Positions 1-7,688 are shown, counted from the stretch's first letter. The stretch is DNA of 34,677 nucleotides from Clostridia bacterium (GCA_017399225.1 JAFQEB010000140.1:1-34677), one strand, 5' to 3'. Program-made: numbers and translations. Notes: generated from the letters alone by a model not told the origin.

Positions 1-489
1 GATGTTGCGCATCCGGCAGACCTTGAACAGCTTGATGGTCTGGGCCTCCACGCCCTTGGCAGCGTCGATCAGCATGACGGCAGCGTCCGCCGCCACCAGC
101 ACGCGGTAGGTATCCTCGGAGAAGTCCTGATGGCCGGGGGTGTCCAGGATGTTGATGCGGAAGCCCTCTTCGGGGATCTCGACGGGTTCCTCGCCGGAGC
201 CGGGGAAGGGCTGCACCTTTTGGGGCTTGTACTCAAACTGCATGGCGGAGGAGGTGACGGAAATGCCGCGCTGCTTCTCGATCTCCATCCAGTCGGAGGT
301 GGCGTGCTTATCAGACTTGCGGGCCTTGACCGAGCCTGCCGAGCGGATCGCGCCGCCGTAGAGCAGCAGCTTCTCGGTCAGGGTCGTCTTACCGGCGTCA
401 GGGTGCGAAATGATGGCGAAGGTACGGCGCTTCTCGACCTGCTCGCGGAGCATGTCGCGGAAGGCCTGGGTATCGGTACCGGGCAGCAT
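1..489 (-). CDS. prfC: Peptide chain release factor 3, N-terminal part (cut by window edge)
   Basis: This is the first 163 codons of a translational GTPase; the rest lies beyond base 1. RF3 recycles RF1/RF2 from the ribosome after peptide release. Visible motifs are the P-loop SHPDAGKTT (about residues 29-37), the switch I region [17 protein letters not shown] (about 66-82) and the G3 motif [14 protein letters not shown], which in this form is characteristic of RF3 rather than EF-G or LepA. An insert ([16 protein letters not shown]) sits between switch I and G3, as in other Clostridial RF3 proteins. The ATG at 487-489 follows AAAGGAGG with a 6-nt spacing. The upstream 50 bp hold a heptamer repeat array and no convincing promoter. 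GTPase identity is certain; RF3 assignment is very likely from the [13 protein letters not shown] signature. Confidence 0.93.
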   Translation of the reverse strand, partial: MLPGTDTQAFRDMLREQVEKRRTFAIISHPDAGKTTLTEKLLLYGGAIRSAGSVKARKSDKHATSDWMEIEKQRGISVTSSAMQFEYKPQKVQPFPGSGEEPVEIPEEGFRINILDTPGHQDFSEDTYRVLVAADAAVMLIDAAKGVEAQTIKLFKVCRMRNI

Positions 490-508
490 GGTTTGCCTCC
501 TTTATGTA

Positions 509-541
509 AATTCGGAATTCGGAATGCGGAATTCGGAATTG
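509..541. repeat. Heptamer array (ATTCGGA units), single arm
   Basis: Tandem 7-nt units ATTCGGA, ATTCGGA, ATGCGGA, ATTCGGA lie between the prfC ribosome binding site and the stop codon of the Nudix gene. The same unit forms the arms of the inverted element at 1022-1102, so the Nudix gene is bracketed by this repeat on both sides. Confidence 0.8.
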
Positions 542-543
542 AT

Positions 544-999
544 TTACGGCGGACCGGCCTGCGTCAGGGCAGAGAGCGTTTTCGCCGCCTCCTGATACAA
601 GCGCGGGGATACGTTGGGGTAGGTCAGGTTGTCCGGGAGCTGATCGAACAGCCGGACTTCCGCCATTTCACTTTCGGGCAGCGTCCCCGGCGCGTTGACG
701 ACGGCCAGGAACACCACGCCGTTGGCGGAGCGGGTGTCGGTGAAGCCGCAGTAGTCGCACACGGGGATGACCTGCGCGTCCGTCACGCCGCTTTCCTCAT
801 ACAGCTCACGAACGGCGGCCTGTAACGGCGTTTCGCCAGGCTCGATGTGTCCGCCCTGGGTCTCCCAGGTGTCGCGCTCCCGGTGACGGCTCAGCAGCCA
901 CTGCCCCTGATAGTTGGCACAGACGACCACATATTTATGCGGGCTCAGCGCGCCCAGCGGGTGGATGCTGCACTGAAGAGCGGAGCCAGTTGTTGCCAC
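544..999 (-). CDS. Nudix family hydrolase
   Basis: A 151-residue Nudix pyrophosphatase. The Nudix box is GGHIEPGETPLQAAVRELYE followed by ESG (matching G-x5-E-x7-REUxEExGU), which binds the metal used to cleave nucleoside diphosphate-X substrates. The fold around it (YVVVCANYQGQWLLSRHRERDTWETQGG) resembles MutT/ADP-ribose pyrophosphatase-like members; the substrate cannot be told from sequence. I chose the GTG at 997-999 because GGAGG lies 7 nt upstream. A longer frame opens at 1077, but its first 26 codons run through the repeat element at 1022-1102 and look non-coding. The gene is isolated from its neighbours by repeats on both sides, which suggests it may have moved as a cassette. Confidence 0.85.
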   Translation of the reverse strand: MATTGSALQCSIHPLGALSPHKYVVVCANYQGQWLLSRHRERDTWETQGGHIEPGETPLQAAVRELYEESGVTDAQVIPVCDYCGFTDTRSANGVVFLAVVNAPGTLPESEMAEVRLFDQLPDNLTYPNVSPRLYQEAAKTLSALTQAGPP

Positions 1000-1021
1000 G
1001 GCAAACACCTCCGGCTTATCA

Positions 1022-1102
1022 GATTCGGAATGCGGAATGGAATTGGTTGGACAGAACTGATTGGACAGTGTGCCCACACTCCAAATTCCGAATTCCGAAT
1101 TA
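1022..1102. repeat. Palindromic heptamer-repeat element, copy 1
   Basis: Left arm ATTCGGA-ATGCGGA-ATGGA, a core of about 40 bp beginning TTGGTTGGACAGAACTGATT, and an inverted right arm AATTCCGAATTCCGAATT. It has the same plan as the elements at 24799-24946, 26740-26867 and 27517-27651, although the arm unit differs. It reaches into the stop codon of smc. Confidence 0.75.
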
Positions 1103-4100
1103 CTCTTTATAGTCCTGCAGACTCACCGACACCATGCGGCTCACGCCCTGCTCCTCCATGGCGACGCCAAAGAGGCTGTTGCACCTCTCCATGGTGCCCT
1201 TGCGGTGGGTGACGACGATGAACTGCGTGCCCTGCGAATATTCCTTGAGGTAGTCGGCGTAGTAGCCGATGTTGGCGTCGTCCAGGGCAGCCTCGATCTC
1301 ATCGAGGATGCAGAAGGGCGTGGGCTTGAGCTTCAGGGTGGCAAAGAGGATGGCGATAGCGGTCAGGGCGCGCTCGCCGCCGGAGAGCAGCGACAGCAGC
1401 TGCAGCTTCTTTCCGGGAGGCTGGGCGTTGACCTCGATGCCGCAGTTCAGCGGGTCCTCGGGGTCCATCAGCTTCAGTTCCGCCTTGCCGCCGCCAAAGA
1501 GGCGCGTGAAGGTCTCGCTGAAGTAGCCCTGCAGGCGGGTGAAGTTCTCCACGAAGGTCACGCGCATCTGCTCGATCAGCCGCTCAATCAATTCGCGCAG
1601 ATCCGCCTCAGCCGCGCGCAGGTCCTCCTGCTGGCGGGTCAGGTCGTCCACACGGGCCTTCGTTTCGGCATATTCCTCCACGGCGCCCACGTTCACGTTG
1701 CCCAGTGCGCGGATGGCGGCGTTCAGTTCGCCCGCCCGCTTGTCGGCCTCGCGCTCGTTGAAGCCCTCCGCCTGGCGGAATTCCTCCGCGCCGGCGTAGG
1801 TGAGCTTGTAGGTATCCCAGATGCGGTTTTCCAGGTTGCGCTGCTCGCTCTCCACGCGCTGGCGGGTCATCTCCAGCCGGTGCTGCTTTTCGCCGTCCCG
1901 CTTGTAGGCTTCGTGCAGGTTTTCCATATCCCGCAGGACGTCGCGCAGGTACGCATTGGTTTCGCTCCGGCGCTTTTCGATGCCCTGGGCGGTCTGCTCC
2001 TGGGTGGATTGCTCCTGCTGGCGGCGCTCCACCTCGGCAATGACGGCGGCGATGTCCGCAGCATCCTGGGCGTCCTGGGCGTCCATCTCGCTCAGCAGCG
2101 CGCTGCGGCGCTCCTGCTCGCGGAGGATGGCGGCCCGGTCGCTCTCATAATGGCTCAGGTCGCGCTGCAGGTCGCTCAGGCCGTGGCGCATTTCGCTCAG
2201 CTGCAGGGTGCGGGCCATCAGATCGTCGCTGGCTTTTGCGGAGGCGGCGCGGGCGTCTGCCAGCACCCGGGCCAGCTCGGCACTACGGTTTTCCATGGCG
2301 CTTTGATCCATCTCCACGCCGCCGAAATCGCCTTCGATGGATTCCAGCTGCGTGTCGATATCGGCAATGGCCTGCTCCAGCTGCACGGCAGCCTCGGCAG
2401 TCTCCGCCATGCGCTGGCGGTGGGCTTCCAGATCAGCCGCGGCGCTTTCACGGCGGGCCTGCTCGCGGGTCACGGCGATCTCCTGCTGGTGCAGGTCGTT
2501 CAGCCCATCGCTGACGGCCTGGCGCAGGGCAGCCTTCTTCTGCTGCCCCTCCGCGAGTTTCTGCTTCATGCCTTCAAAATCCGCCTTGCCCCGCCGGAGC
2601 GCCTCGGTCAGCTCCTTGAGCTCGCGCTCGCGGGAAAGCAGATTGGATACCTTCGACTGGGCGGAGCCGCCGGTCATGGAGCCGCCGGAGTGCATCACGT
2701 CGCCCTCCAGCGTCACCAGGCGGAAGCGGTGTCCCCCGGCGCGCATGATGGCGATGCCGTGATCCAGATTATCGGCGATAACAGTGCGGCCCAGCAGGTT
2801 CTCGATAATGGCGCGGTACTCCGGCGCGCAGCTGACAAGATCGCTGGCAACGCCGAAGCAGCCGGGCATGGTCAGCACCTGACGCTCCCTTTCATTCAGG
2901 CCGTTGGAGCGGATGGCGCTCATGGGCAGGAAGGTCGCGCGGCCCAGACGATTCTGCCGCAGGTACTGGATCAGTTCCTTGGCGATCTCTTCCCGCTCGG
3001 TGACAATGTTCTGCTGCGCTGCGCCCAGGGCCATATCGATGGCGGTCTCATACTGCTGGGGCACGCTCATCAACTGGGCCAGCACGCCCTTCACCCCGGA
3101 CATGCCGCGCTGCTTGGCATACTGGATCGCCCGGCGGACGGCCTGGTTGTAGCCCTCCATGTCCCGGGTCATTTCGGTCAGCACAGCATGGCGGCTCTGG
3201 GCGGCCTGCAGCTTTGCGGAAAGCTCCTCAGCGCGGGTGCGCTGGGCGTTGAGGGCCGCGTCGTGGGCGTCAAACTCCGCCTGACGGCTGCGCAGGGCTT
3301 CCTGCAGGGCGCTCTGCTGCTCCAGCTCCCGACCCACAAGGTCCTCGGCCTCGGTCAGGGCTTCAGCCAGCCCGGTCTCCTGCTCGCTCAGCTCCTCCCC
3401 TGCCCGGCGGATCTCCTCCAGGCGGCTGGCCATCTGCGTGCGCATGGTGGCCAGACGGGTCTGGTCGTTCTTCACGGCAGAAAGGCGGTTCATGGCGCTG
3501 AGCATGGCGGCCTTGTGGCTTTCCAGCGCCGCGTCGGCCTCCTCCTCCTCCCGGAGAGCCCGCTCCTGGGCGGTCTGCGCCTGGGCAAGGATGCTCTCCG
3601 CCTGGGCGATCAGCGCCTGCTGCTGCTCCACATCGCCCTGGCTGGCGCCGAAGATGCGCTCCAGCTCGCTCAGGCGGGCGACGGCGTCCTCCTCCTCGGC
3701 AGCAATGCGGGCGCGGTTTTCCTGCCTCGTCTCCTGACGGCTGCGCAGGGCGGTCAGCCGCTCCTGGGCCTCATGGACGCTGGCGGCACAGGCCAGCAGG
3801 CGCTCCCGGGCTTCGGTGGCCTGCTCGTCCAGCTGGGCGATGCGCTCCTGCGTTTCGTCCCGCTGCATCGTCTTATCCCGCAGGGCAGCCTCGGTGTCCT
3901 CCAGGATGGTCTGCAATGTCATCAGCTCGCTGTCCAGCTCGGCCAGGCGCTGACGGGCCCGGTCTGAACGGATCAGGAACAGGTTCATATCCAGGTGCTT
4001 GAGTTCCTCGGCATAGGCCATGTAGGCCCGGGCGTTGCGGCTCTGCTCCTCCAGGGGGCCCAGGCGGCGGGTCAGCTCATCCAGGATGTCATCCAGGCGC

Positions 4101-4666
4101 TCGGCGTTTTCCAGCGTGCGCTCCAGCTTCTTGTCCGCCTCTTCCTTGCGGGCCTTGAACTTGACGATGCCCGCAGCCTCCTCGAACACCTGGCGGCGAT
4201 CCTCGGACTTGCGGGAGAGGATCTCGTCAATGCGGCCCTGGCCGATGATGGAGTAGCCCTCCTTGCCGATGCCGGTATCGCGGAAGAGATCTACCACGTC
4301 CTTGAGGCGGCAGGCGGCGCGGTTGAGGAAGTATTCGCTCTCGCCATTGCGGTACACGCGGCGGGTGACCATCACCTCCGCGTTCTCCATGGGCAGGGAG
4401 CGATCCTCATTATCAAAGATCAGCGACACCTCGCAGTAGGAGAGCGGCTTGCGCTTCTGGGTGCCGTTGAAGATGACGTCGGACATGGAAGCGCCGCGCA
4501 GTGTTTTGGCGCTCTGCTCGCCCAGCACCCAGCGCACCGCGTCGCCGATGTTGGATTTGCCTGAGCCGTTGGGGCCCACGATGCCCGTGATTCCCTCGTC
4601 AAAGACGATCTCCGTCCGCTGGGCGAAGGACTTGAACCCGTACAGCTCCAATTTCTTTAATCGCAG
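1100..4666 (-). CDS. smc: Chromosome segregation protein SMC
   Basis: Full-length bacterial SMC (1188 residues), the ATPase that with ScpA/ScpB organises and segregates the chromosome. The N-terminal head has Walker A GPNGSGKSN (about residues 31-39). Long coiled-coil arms flank a hinge (roughly 520-660, GVKGVLAQLM to SNLLSRERE). The C-terminal head has the signature LSGGERALTA and Walker B FCILDEIEAALDD. The start is odd. The first TTG (4649-4651) would remove conserved residues and sits about 24 nt from the AAGGGGG ribosome binding site. A CTG at 4664-4666, 9 nt after AAGGGGG, gives the family N-terminus (M)RLKKLELYGFKSFA. An in-frame TGA lies just upstream, so no ATG or GTG is available. 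A promoter is seen at 4732-4760. Identity is certain; the start is an inference. Confidence 0.97.
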   Translation of the reverse strand: MRLKKLELYGFKSFAQRTEIVFDEGITGIVGPNGSGKSNIGDAVRWVLGEQSAKTLRGASMSDVIFNGTQKRKPLSYCEVSLIFDNEDRSLPMENAEVMVTRRVYRNGESEYFLNRAACRLKDVVDLFRDTGIGKEGYSIIGQGRIDEILSRKSEDRRQVFEEAAGIVKFKARKEEADKKLERTLENAERLDDILDELTRRLGPLEEQSRNARAYMAYAEELKHLDMNLFLIRSDRARQRLAELDSELMTLQTILEDTEAALRDKTMQRDETQERIAQLDEQATEARERLLACAASVHEAQERLTALRSRQETRQENRARIAAEEEDAVARLSELERIFGASQGDVEQQQALIAQAESILAQAQTAQERALREEEEADAALESHKAAMLSAMNRLSAVKNDQTRLATMRTQMASRLEEIRRAGEELSEQETGLAEALTEAEDLVGRELEQQSALQEALRSRQAEFDAHDAALNAQRTRAEELSAKLQAAQSRHAVLTEMTRDMEGYNQAVRRAIQYAKQRGMSGVKGVLAQLMSVPQQYETAIDMALGAAQQNIVTEREEIAKELIQYLRQNRLGRATFLPMSAIRSNGLNERERQVLTMPGCFGVASDLVSCAPEYRAIIENLLGRTVIADNLDHGIAIMRAGGHRFRLVTLEGDVMHSGGSMTGGSAQSKVSNLLSRERELKELTEALRRGKADFEGMKQKLAEGQQKKAALRQAVSDGLNDLHQQEIAVTREQARRESAAADLEAHRQRMAETAEAAVQLEQAIADIDTQLESIEGDFGGVEMDQSAMENRSAELARVLADARAASAKASDDLMARTLQLSEMRHGLSDLQRDLSHYESDRAAILREQERRSALLSEMDAQDAQDAADIAAVIAEVERRQQEQSTQEQTAQGIEKRRSETNAYLRDVLRDMENLHEAYKRDGEKQHRLEMTRQRVESEQRNLENRIWDTYKLTYAGAEEFRQAEGFNEREADKRAGELNAAIRALGNVNVGAVEEYAETKARVDDLTRQQEDLRAAEADLRELIERLIEQMRVTFVENFTRLQGYFSETFTRLFGGGKAELKLMDPEDPLNCGIEVNAQPPGKKLQLLSLLSGGERALTAIAILFATLKLKPTPFCILDEIEAALDDANIGYYADYLKEYSQGTQFIVVTHRKGTMERCNSLFGVAMEEQGVSRMVSVSLQDYKE

Positions 4667-4731
4667 GGTCTTCGACCCCCTTCATTCTTGATGGGCCTTC
4701 AAAAGGCTGCGGCCATATTTGACCAACTTAC

Positions 4732-4760
4732 AGTATAGCACAAAAATGGCAGTTCGTCTA
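4732..4760 (-). promoter_or_regulatory. Sigma-A-type promoter for smc
   Basis: On the minus strand: -35 TAGACG (4755-4760), a 17-nt spacer, and -10 TATACT (4732-4737) preceded by TGTGC, which supplies an extended -10 TGn. It lies 66 nt upstream of the proposed CTG start. Confidence 0.65.
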
Positions 4761-4821
4761 TTTTTTCTTCAATAATATGGGGCTTTGCGCAGAAAAAAAT
4801 CCCAGCGCACCGTTTTTTTTG

Positions 4822-4850
4822 CTGACAACCGCCGCAAAATGTGCTAAGAT
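4822..4850 (+). promoter_or_regulatory. Sigma-A-type promoter for the YczE-like gene
   Basis: -35 CTGACA (4822-4827), a 17-nt spacer, and -10 TAAGAT (4845-4850) preceded by TGTGC (extended -10). The start codon is 36 nt downstream. Confidence 0.65.
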
Positions 4851-4885
4851 AGTCAGGCATTTTGACATTTCCGGAGGTTCTTCCC

Positions 4886-5536
4886 ATGCTGAAGAAGCTG
4901 TACGATCACCTTTTCTGCCAGCCGCACATGGCGCGGCGCATCCCGGTGCTGGTTTTCAGCGTCGTGATGATGGGCATGTGCATCGCCTTTTTTGAGAAGG
5001 TCGCCGTGGGCACAGATCCCTGCACGGTCTTCAACCTGTCCATTGCGCAGAACGTGCTGCACTGGCCGAACCTGGGCCCCTGGCAGCTGCTGTTCAACCT
5101 CTGCCTGCTGGCGGTGATCCTCCTGATGCGGGAGGGCCGCTTCATCGGCCTGGGCTCCTTGGCGAACATGGTGCTGGTGGGCTACTCCCGCGATTTCTTC
5201 AAGCCCATTGTTGAGATGCTGCTGCCCGGCGAGGTGGAGTCCCTGCTGGTGCGCGGCGGCGTGTTCCTCCCGGCAATGGCGCTGTTCCTCGTCGCCGTCG
5301 CCTTCTACATGGTGGTCGAGCTGGGCACCGCACCCTATGACGCCGTCTCCCAGATCATCGCCTCCCACCTGCCGAAGGTGCCCTTCGCCGTCATCCGCAT
5401 CTGCTTTGACCTGGCCGTGACCCTCATCGGCTGGCTGCTGGGCGGCCAGGTGGGCGTATTCACCGTCGCCTCCTGCTTCTTCCTCGGGCCGGTCATCCAG
5501 TGGATCGCCGCGAAGTTCCGCCCCTGGTTCAACTGA
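4886..5536 (+). CDS. YczE/YitT-like integral membrane protein
   Basis: A 216-residue polytopic membrane protein with about five or six hydrophobic segments (roughly residues 18-40, 70-88, 92-110, 135-160 and 170-210). Two internal copies of a similar motif are visible, EKVAVGTDPCTVF and VVELGTAPYDAVSQIIASHL. This is typical of the YczE/YyaS/YitT family, whose molecular function is unknown. The ATG at 4886 follows GGAGG with an 8-nt spacing; an upstream in-frame ATG at 4862 lacks a site. The gene is a single unit with its own promoter (4822-4850) and a strong hairpin straight after its stop. It is convergent with the peptide operon. Membrane location and family are likely; substrate or role is not known. 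Confidence 0.8.
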   Translation: MLKKLYDHLFCQPHMARRIPVLVFSVVMMGMCIAFFEKVAVGTDPCTVFNLSIAQNVLHWPNLGPWQLLFNLCLLAVILLMREGRFIGLGSLANMVLVGYSRDFFKPIVEMLLPGEVESLLVRGGVFLPAMALFLVAVAFYMVVELGTAPYDAVSQIIASHLPKVPFAVIRICFDLAVTLIGWLLGGQVGVFTVASCFFLGPVIQWIAAKFRPWFN

Positions 5537-5539
5537 AAT

Positions 5540-5571
5540 ATGCGCCGTCTCCCTCCAGGGAGACGGCGCAT
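5540..5571 (+). terminator. Perfect 15-bp hairpin after the YczE-like gene
   Basis: Arms ATGCGCCGTCTCCCT (5540-5554) and its exact complement (5557-5571) around a CC loop begin 3 nt after the stop codon. The following tract CCTTATACC is poor in T, so this may act as an RNA-stabilising or weak terminator structure rather than a classic intrinsic terminator. Confidence 0.6.
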
Positions 5572-5654
5572 CCTTATACCCAAAGGGAAAGCACAATGGA
5601 GCTCCTGTCCCGCAGCGGCTTCTCACGCTGCTTACAAAACATCCATCCTGCTTT

Positions 5655-5689
5655 CTGAAAAGGGCTGTGAAACCACCGTCTCACAGCCC
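5655..5689 (-). terminator. Intrinsic terminator of the peptide operon
   Basis: On the minus strand, GGGCTGTGA and TCACAGCCC (9-bp stem, 5662-5689) are followed by CTTTTC. It lies 18 nt beyond the stop codon of the last Nif11-type precursor gene and marks the end of the minus-strand run that begins at 20681. Confidence 0.75.
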
Positions 5690-5707
5690 GTCATTCCGGT
5701 TTTATCC

Positions 5708-6046
5708 TCATTCGGCGCCCCAGCCGTTCACGGTGCACACGCACCGGCAGCCGCCCTCGCCGGTTTCGCCGCCGCCGCCCAGCACGCAGGCGCAGACCTT
5801 GCTGTCCCACCTGCCGCCGCCCTCGCCGCCGCCGCCCAGCACGCAGACGCATTCCTTGCCGCCGGCCACCGCGTCCAGCTCGTCCTCGTCCAGCTCGGTC
5901 TTCTTTTCAAAGTCGGCCGCAGTCAGGGCGATGCCCATCTCCGCCGCCATGGCGATCATCTCCTCCTGGGTCGCGGTGCCGAATTTGGCATACATCGCAT
6001 CGTCCTTGGAAACCGCCTGCAGGAATTTCAGCATATTGTCCGTCAT
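5708..6046 (-). CDS. Nif11-leader RiPP-type precursor peptide with CxC-glycine modules (copy A)
   Basis: A 112-residue precursor. Residues 1 to about 63 form a Nif11-type leader (MTDNMLKFLQAVSKDDAMYA..., ending DEDELDAVAGG) with the double-glycine site used by C39 peptidase transporters. The 49-residue core holds repeated modules: CVCVLGGGGEGGG, CACVLGGGGETGEGG and CRCVCTVNG. It has seven Cys, all in CxC spacing, joined by Gly-rich loops. The start at 6044-6046 matches the paralogue and sits 9 nt after AAAGGA; an ATG two codons earlier is too close. It is the last gene of the operon, just before a terminator. No modifying enzyme is adjacent, so the mature form may be unmodified, metal-binding or disulfide-bonded, or modified by an enzyme encoded elsewhere. 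Leader assignment is firm; core function is unknown. Confidence 0.85.
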   Translation of the reverse strand: MTDNMLKFLQAVSKDDAMYAKFGTATQEEMIAMAAEMGIALTAADFEKKTELDEDELDAVAGGKECVCVLGGGGEGGGRWDSKVCACVLGGGGETGEGGCRCVCTVNGWGAE

Positions 6047-6074
6047 GGTCATTCATCCTTTCATTTCACAATCA

Positions 6075-6434
6075 TCAGCAGCCGGGCAGGGGGCATTCAT
6101 CACAGCAGCCACCGCCGGCAGCAACGCACCAGCAGCGGCATTCGCCATCCTGTGTTTCACCGCCGCCGCCCAGCACGCAGGCGCAGGCCTTGCCGTCCGC
6201 ATCCGCCTTGCCGCCGCCGGCTCCAACGCAGGTGCACTTCTTCCAGCCGCCGGCCACCGCGTCCAGCTCGTCGTCGTCCAGCTCGGCCTTCTGCTCGAAG
6301 TCAGCCGCGGTCAGGGTGATGCCCATCTCCGCCGCCATGGCGATCAGCTTCTCCTGGGTCTCTCTGCCGAAATTGGCATACGTCGCGTCGTCCTTGGAAA
6401 CCGCCTGCAGGAATTTCATCATGTTGTCCGTCAT
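6075..6434 (-). CDS. Nif11-leader RiPP-type precursor peptide with CxC-glycine modules (copy B)
   Basis: A 119-residue paralogue of the next gene. Its Nif11 leader (MTDNMMKFLQAVSKDDATYA...) ends DDDELDAVAGG at about residue 63. The core carries CTCVGAGGGK, CACVLGGGGET and CRCWCVAAGGG, then an extra tail CCDECPLPGC that copy A lacks, giving 12 Cys in all. The start ATG (6432-6434) follows AAAGGAGG with an 8-nt spacing. Leaders of the two copies are nearly identical while cores differ in length and loop sequence, the usual pattern for duplicated secreted peptides. It lies 28 nt before copy A and about 155 nt after the sigma gene, so the pair may have its own promoter, though I could not identify one with confidence. 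Confidence 0.85.
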   Translation of the reverse strand: MTDNMMKFLQAVSKDDATYANFGRETQEKLIAMAAEMGITLTAADFEQKAELDDDELDAVAGGWKKCTCVGAGGGKADADGKACACVLGGGGETQDGECRCWCVAAGGGCCDECPLPGC

Positions 6435-6589
6435 TATCGTGTCCTCCTTTTTTATATTTTTTGCGTCCACCGCGGACGCCTTGGCACATATTCATACCGT
6501 TTGGGCGGCGCATGGCCGTTTTGCCAGCCATAACGTCCAGCTCGTTGTCGCCAAAACTCGCTTGAAAGGCGCAGCAAAGTGCGCCGCCG

Positions 6590-7060
6590 TCACGCGCCCA
6601 TCGCCAGCCGCAACCCGGCCAGGGCTTTTTTGTGGATCACCTTGGCATTGATGTAGCTCATGCCCATCATCTGCGCCACGGTTTTGAGGGTGTGCCCCCG
6701 GTAGTAGTGCAGCACGATCAGGTCTCGCTCGCGCTCCTTGAGGGCCATGAGGGCGTCGGCCAGGCCGTCCAGCGCGTCGTCGGACATTTCGGGGGATGGC
6801 TCCTCCCCCGCCATCCAGTCCTCAAGGGCGGCTGCCGTATGCCGGGTGCGGTAATAATCCGTCACGGTGTTGCGGGTGATGGTATACACCCAGGTGGAGA
6901 GCGCCGCCTTCTGCGGATCATAGCTGTCCAGCTTCTGCACCACCTTGAGGAACACGGCGGAGACGATCTCCTCCGCATCCTGAGGATGGGCCACCTTGCC
7001 CCTCACATAGGCGCTCACCTTCGGGTGGAACTCCCGGTAAACCGCCTCTGCGCCGATCAC
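6590..7060 (-). CDS. ECF-like RNA polymerase sigma factor
   Basis: A 156-residue sigma-70 family protein with only regions 2 and 4. Region 2 (about residues 5-75) contains AEEIVSAVFLKVVQKLDSYD and STWVYTITRNTVTDYYR (regions 2.1-2.4). Region 4 (about 105-152) contains LKERERDLIVLHYYRGHTLK and the helix-turn-helix VAQMMGMSYINAKVIHKKAL. The start is GTG, overlapping the TGA of the upstream 105-residue gene (7057-7060) and preceded by GGAGGGGGAAGG within that gene, so the two are translationally coupled. By position it probably directs transcription of the small-peptide genes around it; a shared 20-nt motif upstream of two of them (7705-7724, 9416-9435) is a candidate target. No classical transmembrane anti-sigma gene is present nearby. 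The sigma fold is certain; the regulon is inferred. Confidence 0.9.
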   Translation of the reverse strand: MIGAEAVYREFHPKVSAYVRGKVAHPQDAEEIVSAVFLKVVQKLDSYDPQKAALSTWVYTITRNTVTDYYRTRHTAAALEDWMAGEEPSPEMSDDALDGLADALMALKERERDLIVLHYYRGHTLKTVAQMMGMSYINAKVIHKKALAGLRLAMGA

Positions 7061-7374
7061 GAGCCTTCCCCCTCCGGTATCAGGATCATGATCGTGCCGA
7101 CCTTCCCGGGCTGTTCGCTCTCCTCCCGGTACGGCTGCTCCGCCCCGCCCCCGCTGATCAGTTCGAGGTCATCGTCGGGGAGGGCATGCCAGCCCAGCAG
7201 CACCTCCGGATTCACCGTGGGCACGCCGGTTTCCCCCGCCGCGCTGATCATTTCGAGGTCGTCGTCGGCCAGTGCGCCAGCGTAGCGGCTTTCCACATCG
7301 CTGATGACGCCCGACAGCTTTGCATTGCGCTCAAAGCGCTGACGATCGAACAGGTTCGCCAGTTTTCTTTCCAT
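7057..7374 (-). CDS. Small protein with two leader-like motifs, coupled to the sigma factor
   Basis: A 105-residue protein I cannot assign to a named family. It starts MERKLANLFDRQRFERNAKL and carries two copies of an acidic motif, ALADDDLEMISAAGE (about residues 34-48) and ALPDDDLELISGGGAE (about 64-79). Both resemble the double-glycine leader motif of the neighbouring peptides (LTDDALDQVSGG), but only the second has GG. The tail is short, without Cys, and ends in a hydrophobic IMILIP stretch. The ATG at 7372-7374 follows AGGAGG with an 8-nt spacing, and the stop codon overlaps the sigma start. Context suggests a regulator of the sigma factor or a leader-sensing decoy; a secreted peptide with a roughly 27-residue core is also possible. 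Both are inference. Confidence 0.75.
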   Translation of the reverse strand: MERKLANLFDRQRFERNAKLSGVISDVESRYAGALADDDLEMISAAGETGVPTVNPEVLLGWHALPDDDLELISGGGAEQPYREESEQPGKVGTIMILIPEGEGS

Positions 7375-7412
7375 ATCTGTGTACCTCCTGTGCGCCAAGT
7401 CCGCCTGTCGGG

Positions 7413-7688
7413 TCAATACGGGGCGTTCTCCCGCAGAAATTGGGTCTCCTGCACCCATTGCTCCCAGGTCTTGCCGCAGGTTTTGCAGGGCTGCTCCCGG
7501 GTGATCTGGGCGCCGCACTGGTGGCATGCCACGGAGCCATCCGCCATATCGCAGGCCGTGCAGATGAAGCCCTGGCGCATGGTATTCCCGCACACGGGGC
7601 AGGTGGTCGGGTCGCCGAACGCGCCGCCGACGGCCTGCGCCAGCTGATCGTCGTTCAGCTCGTGGTTATTCAGCTTCTGGTTATTCAT
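7413..7688 (-). CDS. Double-glycine-leader peptide with twin zinc-ribbon core
   Basis: A 91-residue precursor. The short leader MNNQKLNNHELNDDQLAQAV ends in GG at about residue 22. The core starts AFGDPTT and contains four CxxC pairs: CPVCGNTMRQGFICTAC, then CHQC and CKTC, followed by a helical tail (WEQWVQETQFLREN). The spacing looks like two zinc-ribbon or rubredoxin-like knuckles. It is a clear paralogue of the gene at 8686-8955 (shared CPVCG, ICT.C, DG.V.CH.C, CG.TW). The start follows AAGGAGG with a 7-nt spacing; a longer frame to 7784 crosses the neighbour's end and is rejected. A 20-nt motif shared with 9416-9435 lies just upstream (7705-7724). Export by the C39/ABC system is inferred from the leader; biological role is unknown. 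Confidence 0.85.
   Translation of the reverse strand: MNNQKLNNHELNDDQLAQAVGGAFGDPTTCPVCGNTMRQGFICTACDMADGSVACHQCGAQITREQPCKTCGKTWEQWVQETQFLRENAPY

Noticed and set aside
1000..1077. Longer N-terminus for the Nudix protein
   Set aside because: Those codons translate the heptamer repeat element. GTG at 999 has GGAGG at 7 nt.
1061..3967. 968-codon open frame on the plus strand
   Set aside because: It lies wholly antisense to smc, whose motifs are intact. Composition is the usual Ala/Leu/Gln/His-rich shadow of GC-rich coding DNA, with no recognisable domain.
5540..5689. Small RNA gene between the convergent hairpins
   Set aside because: Two hairpins exist, but each is explained as the end of its neighbouring gene. 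No promoter was seen between them.
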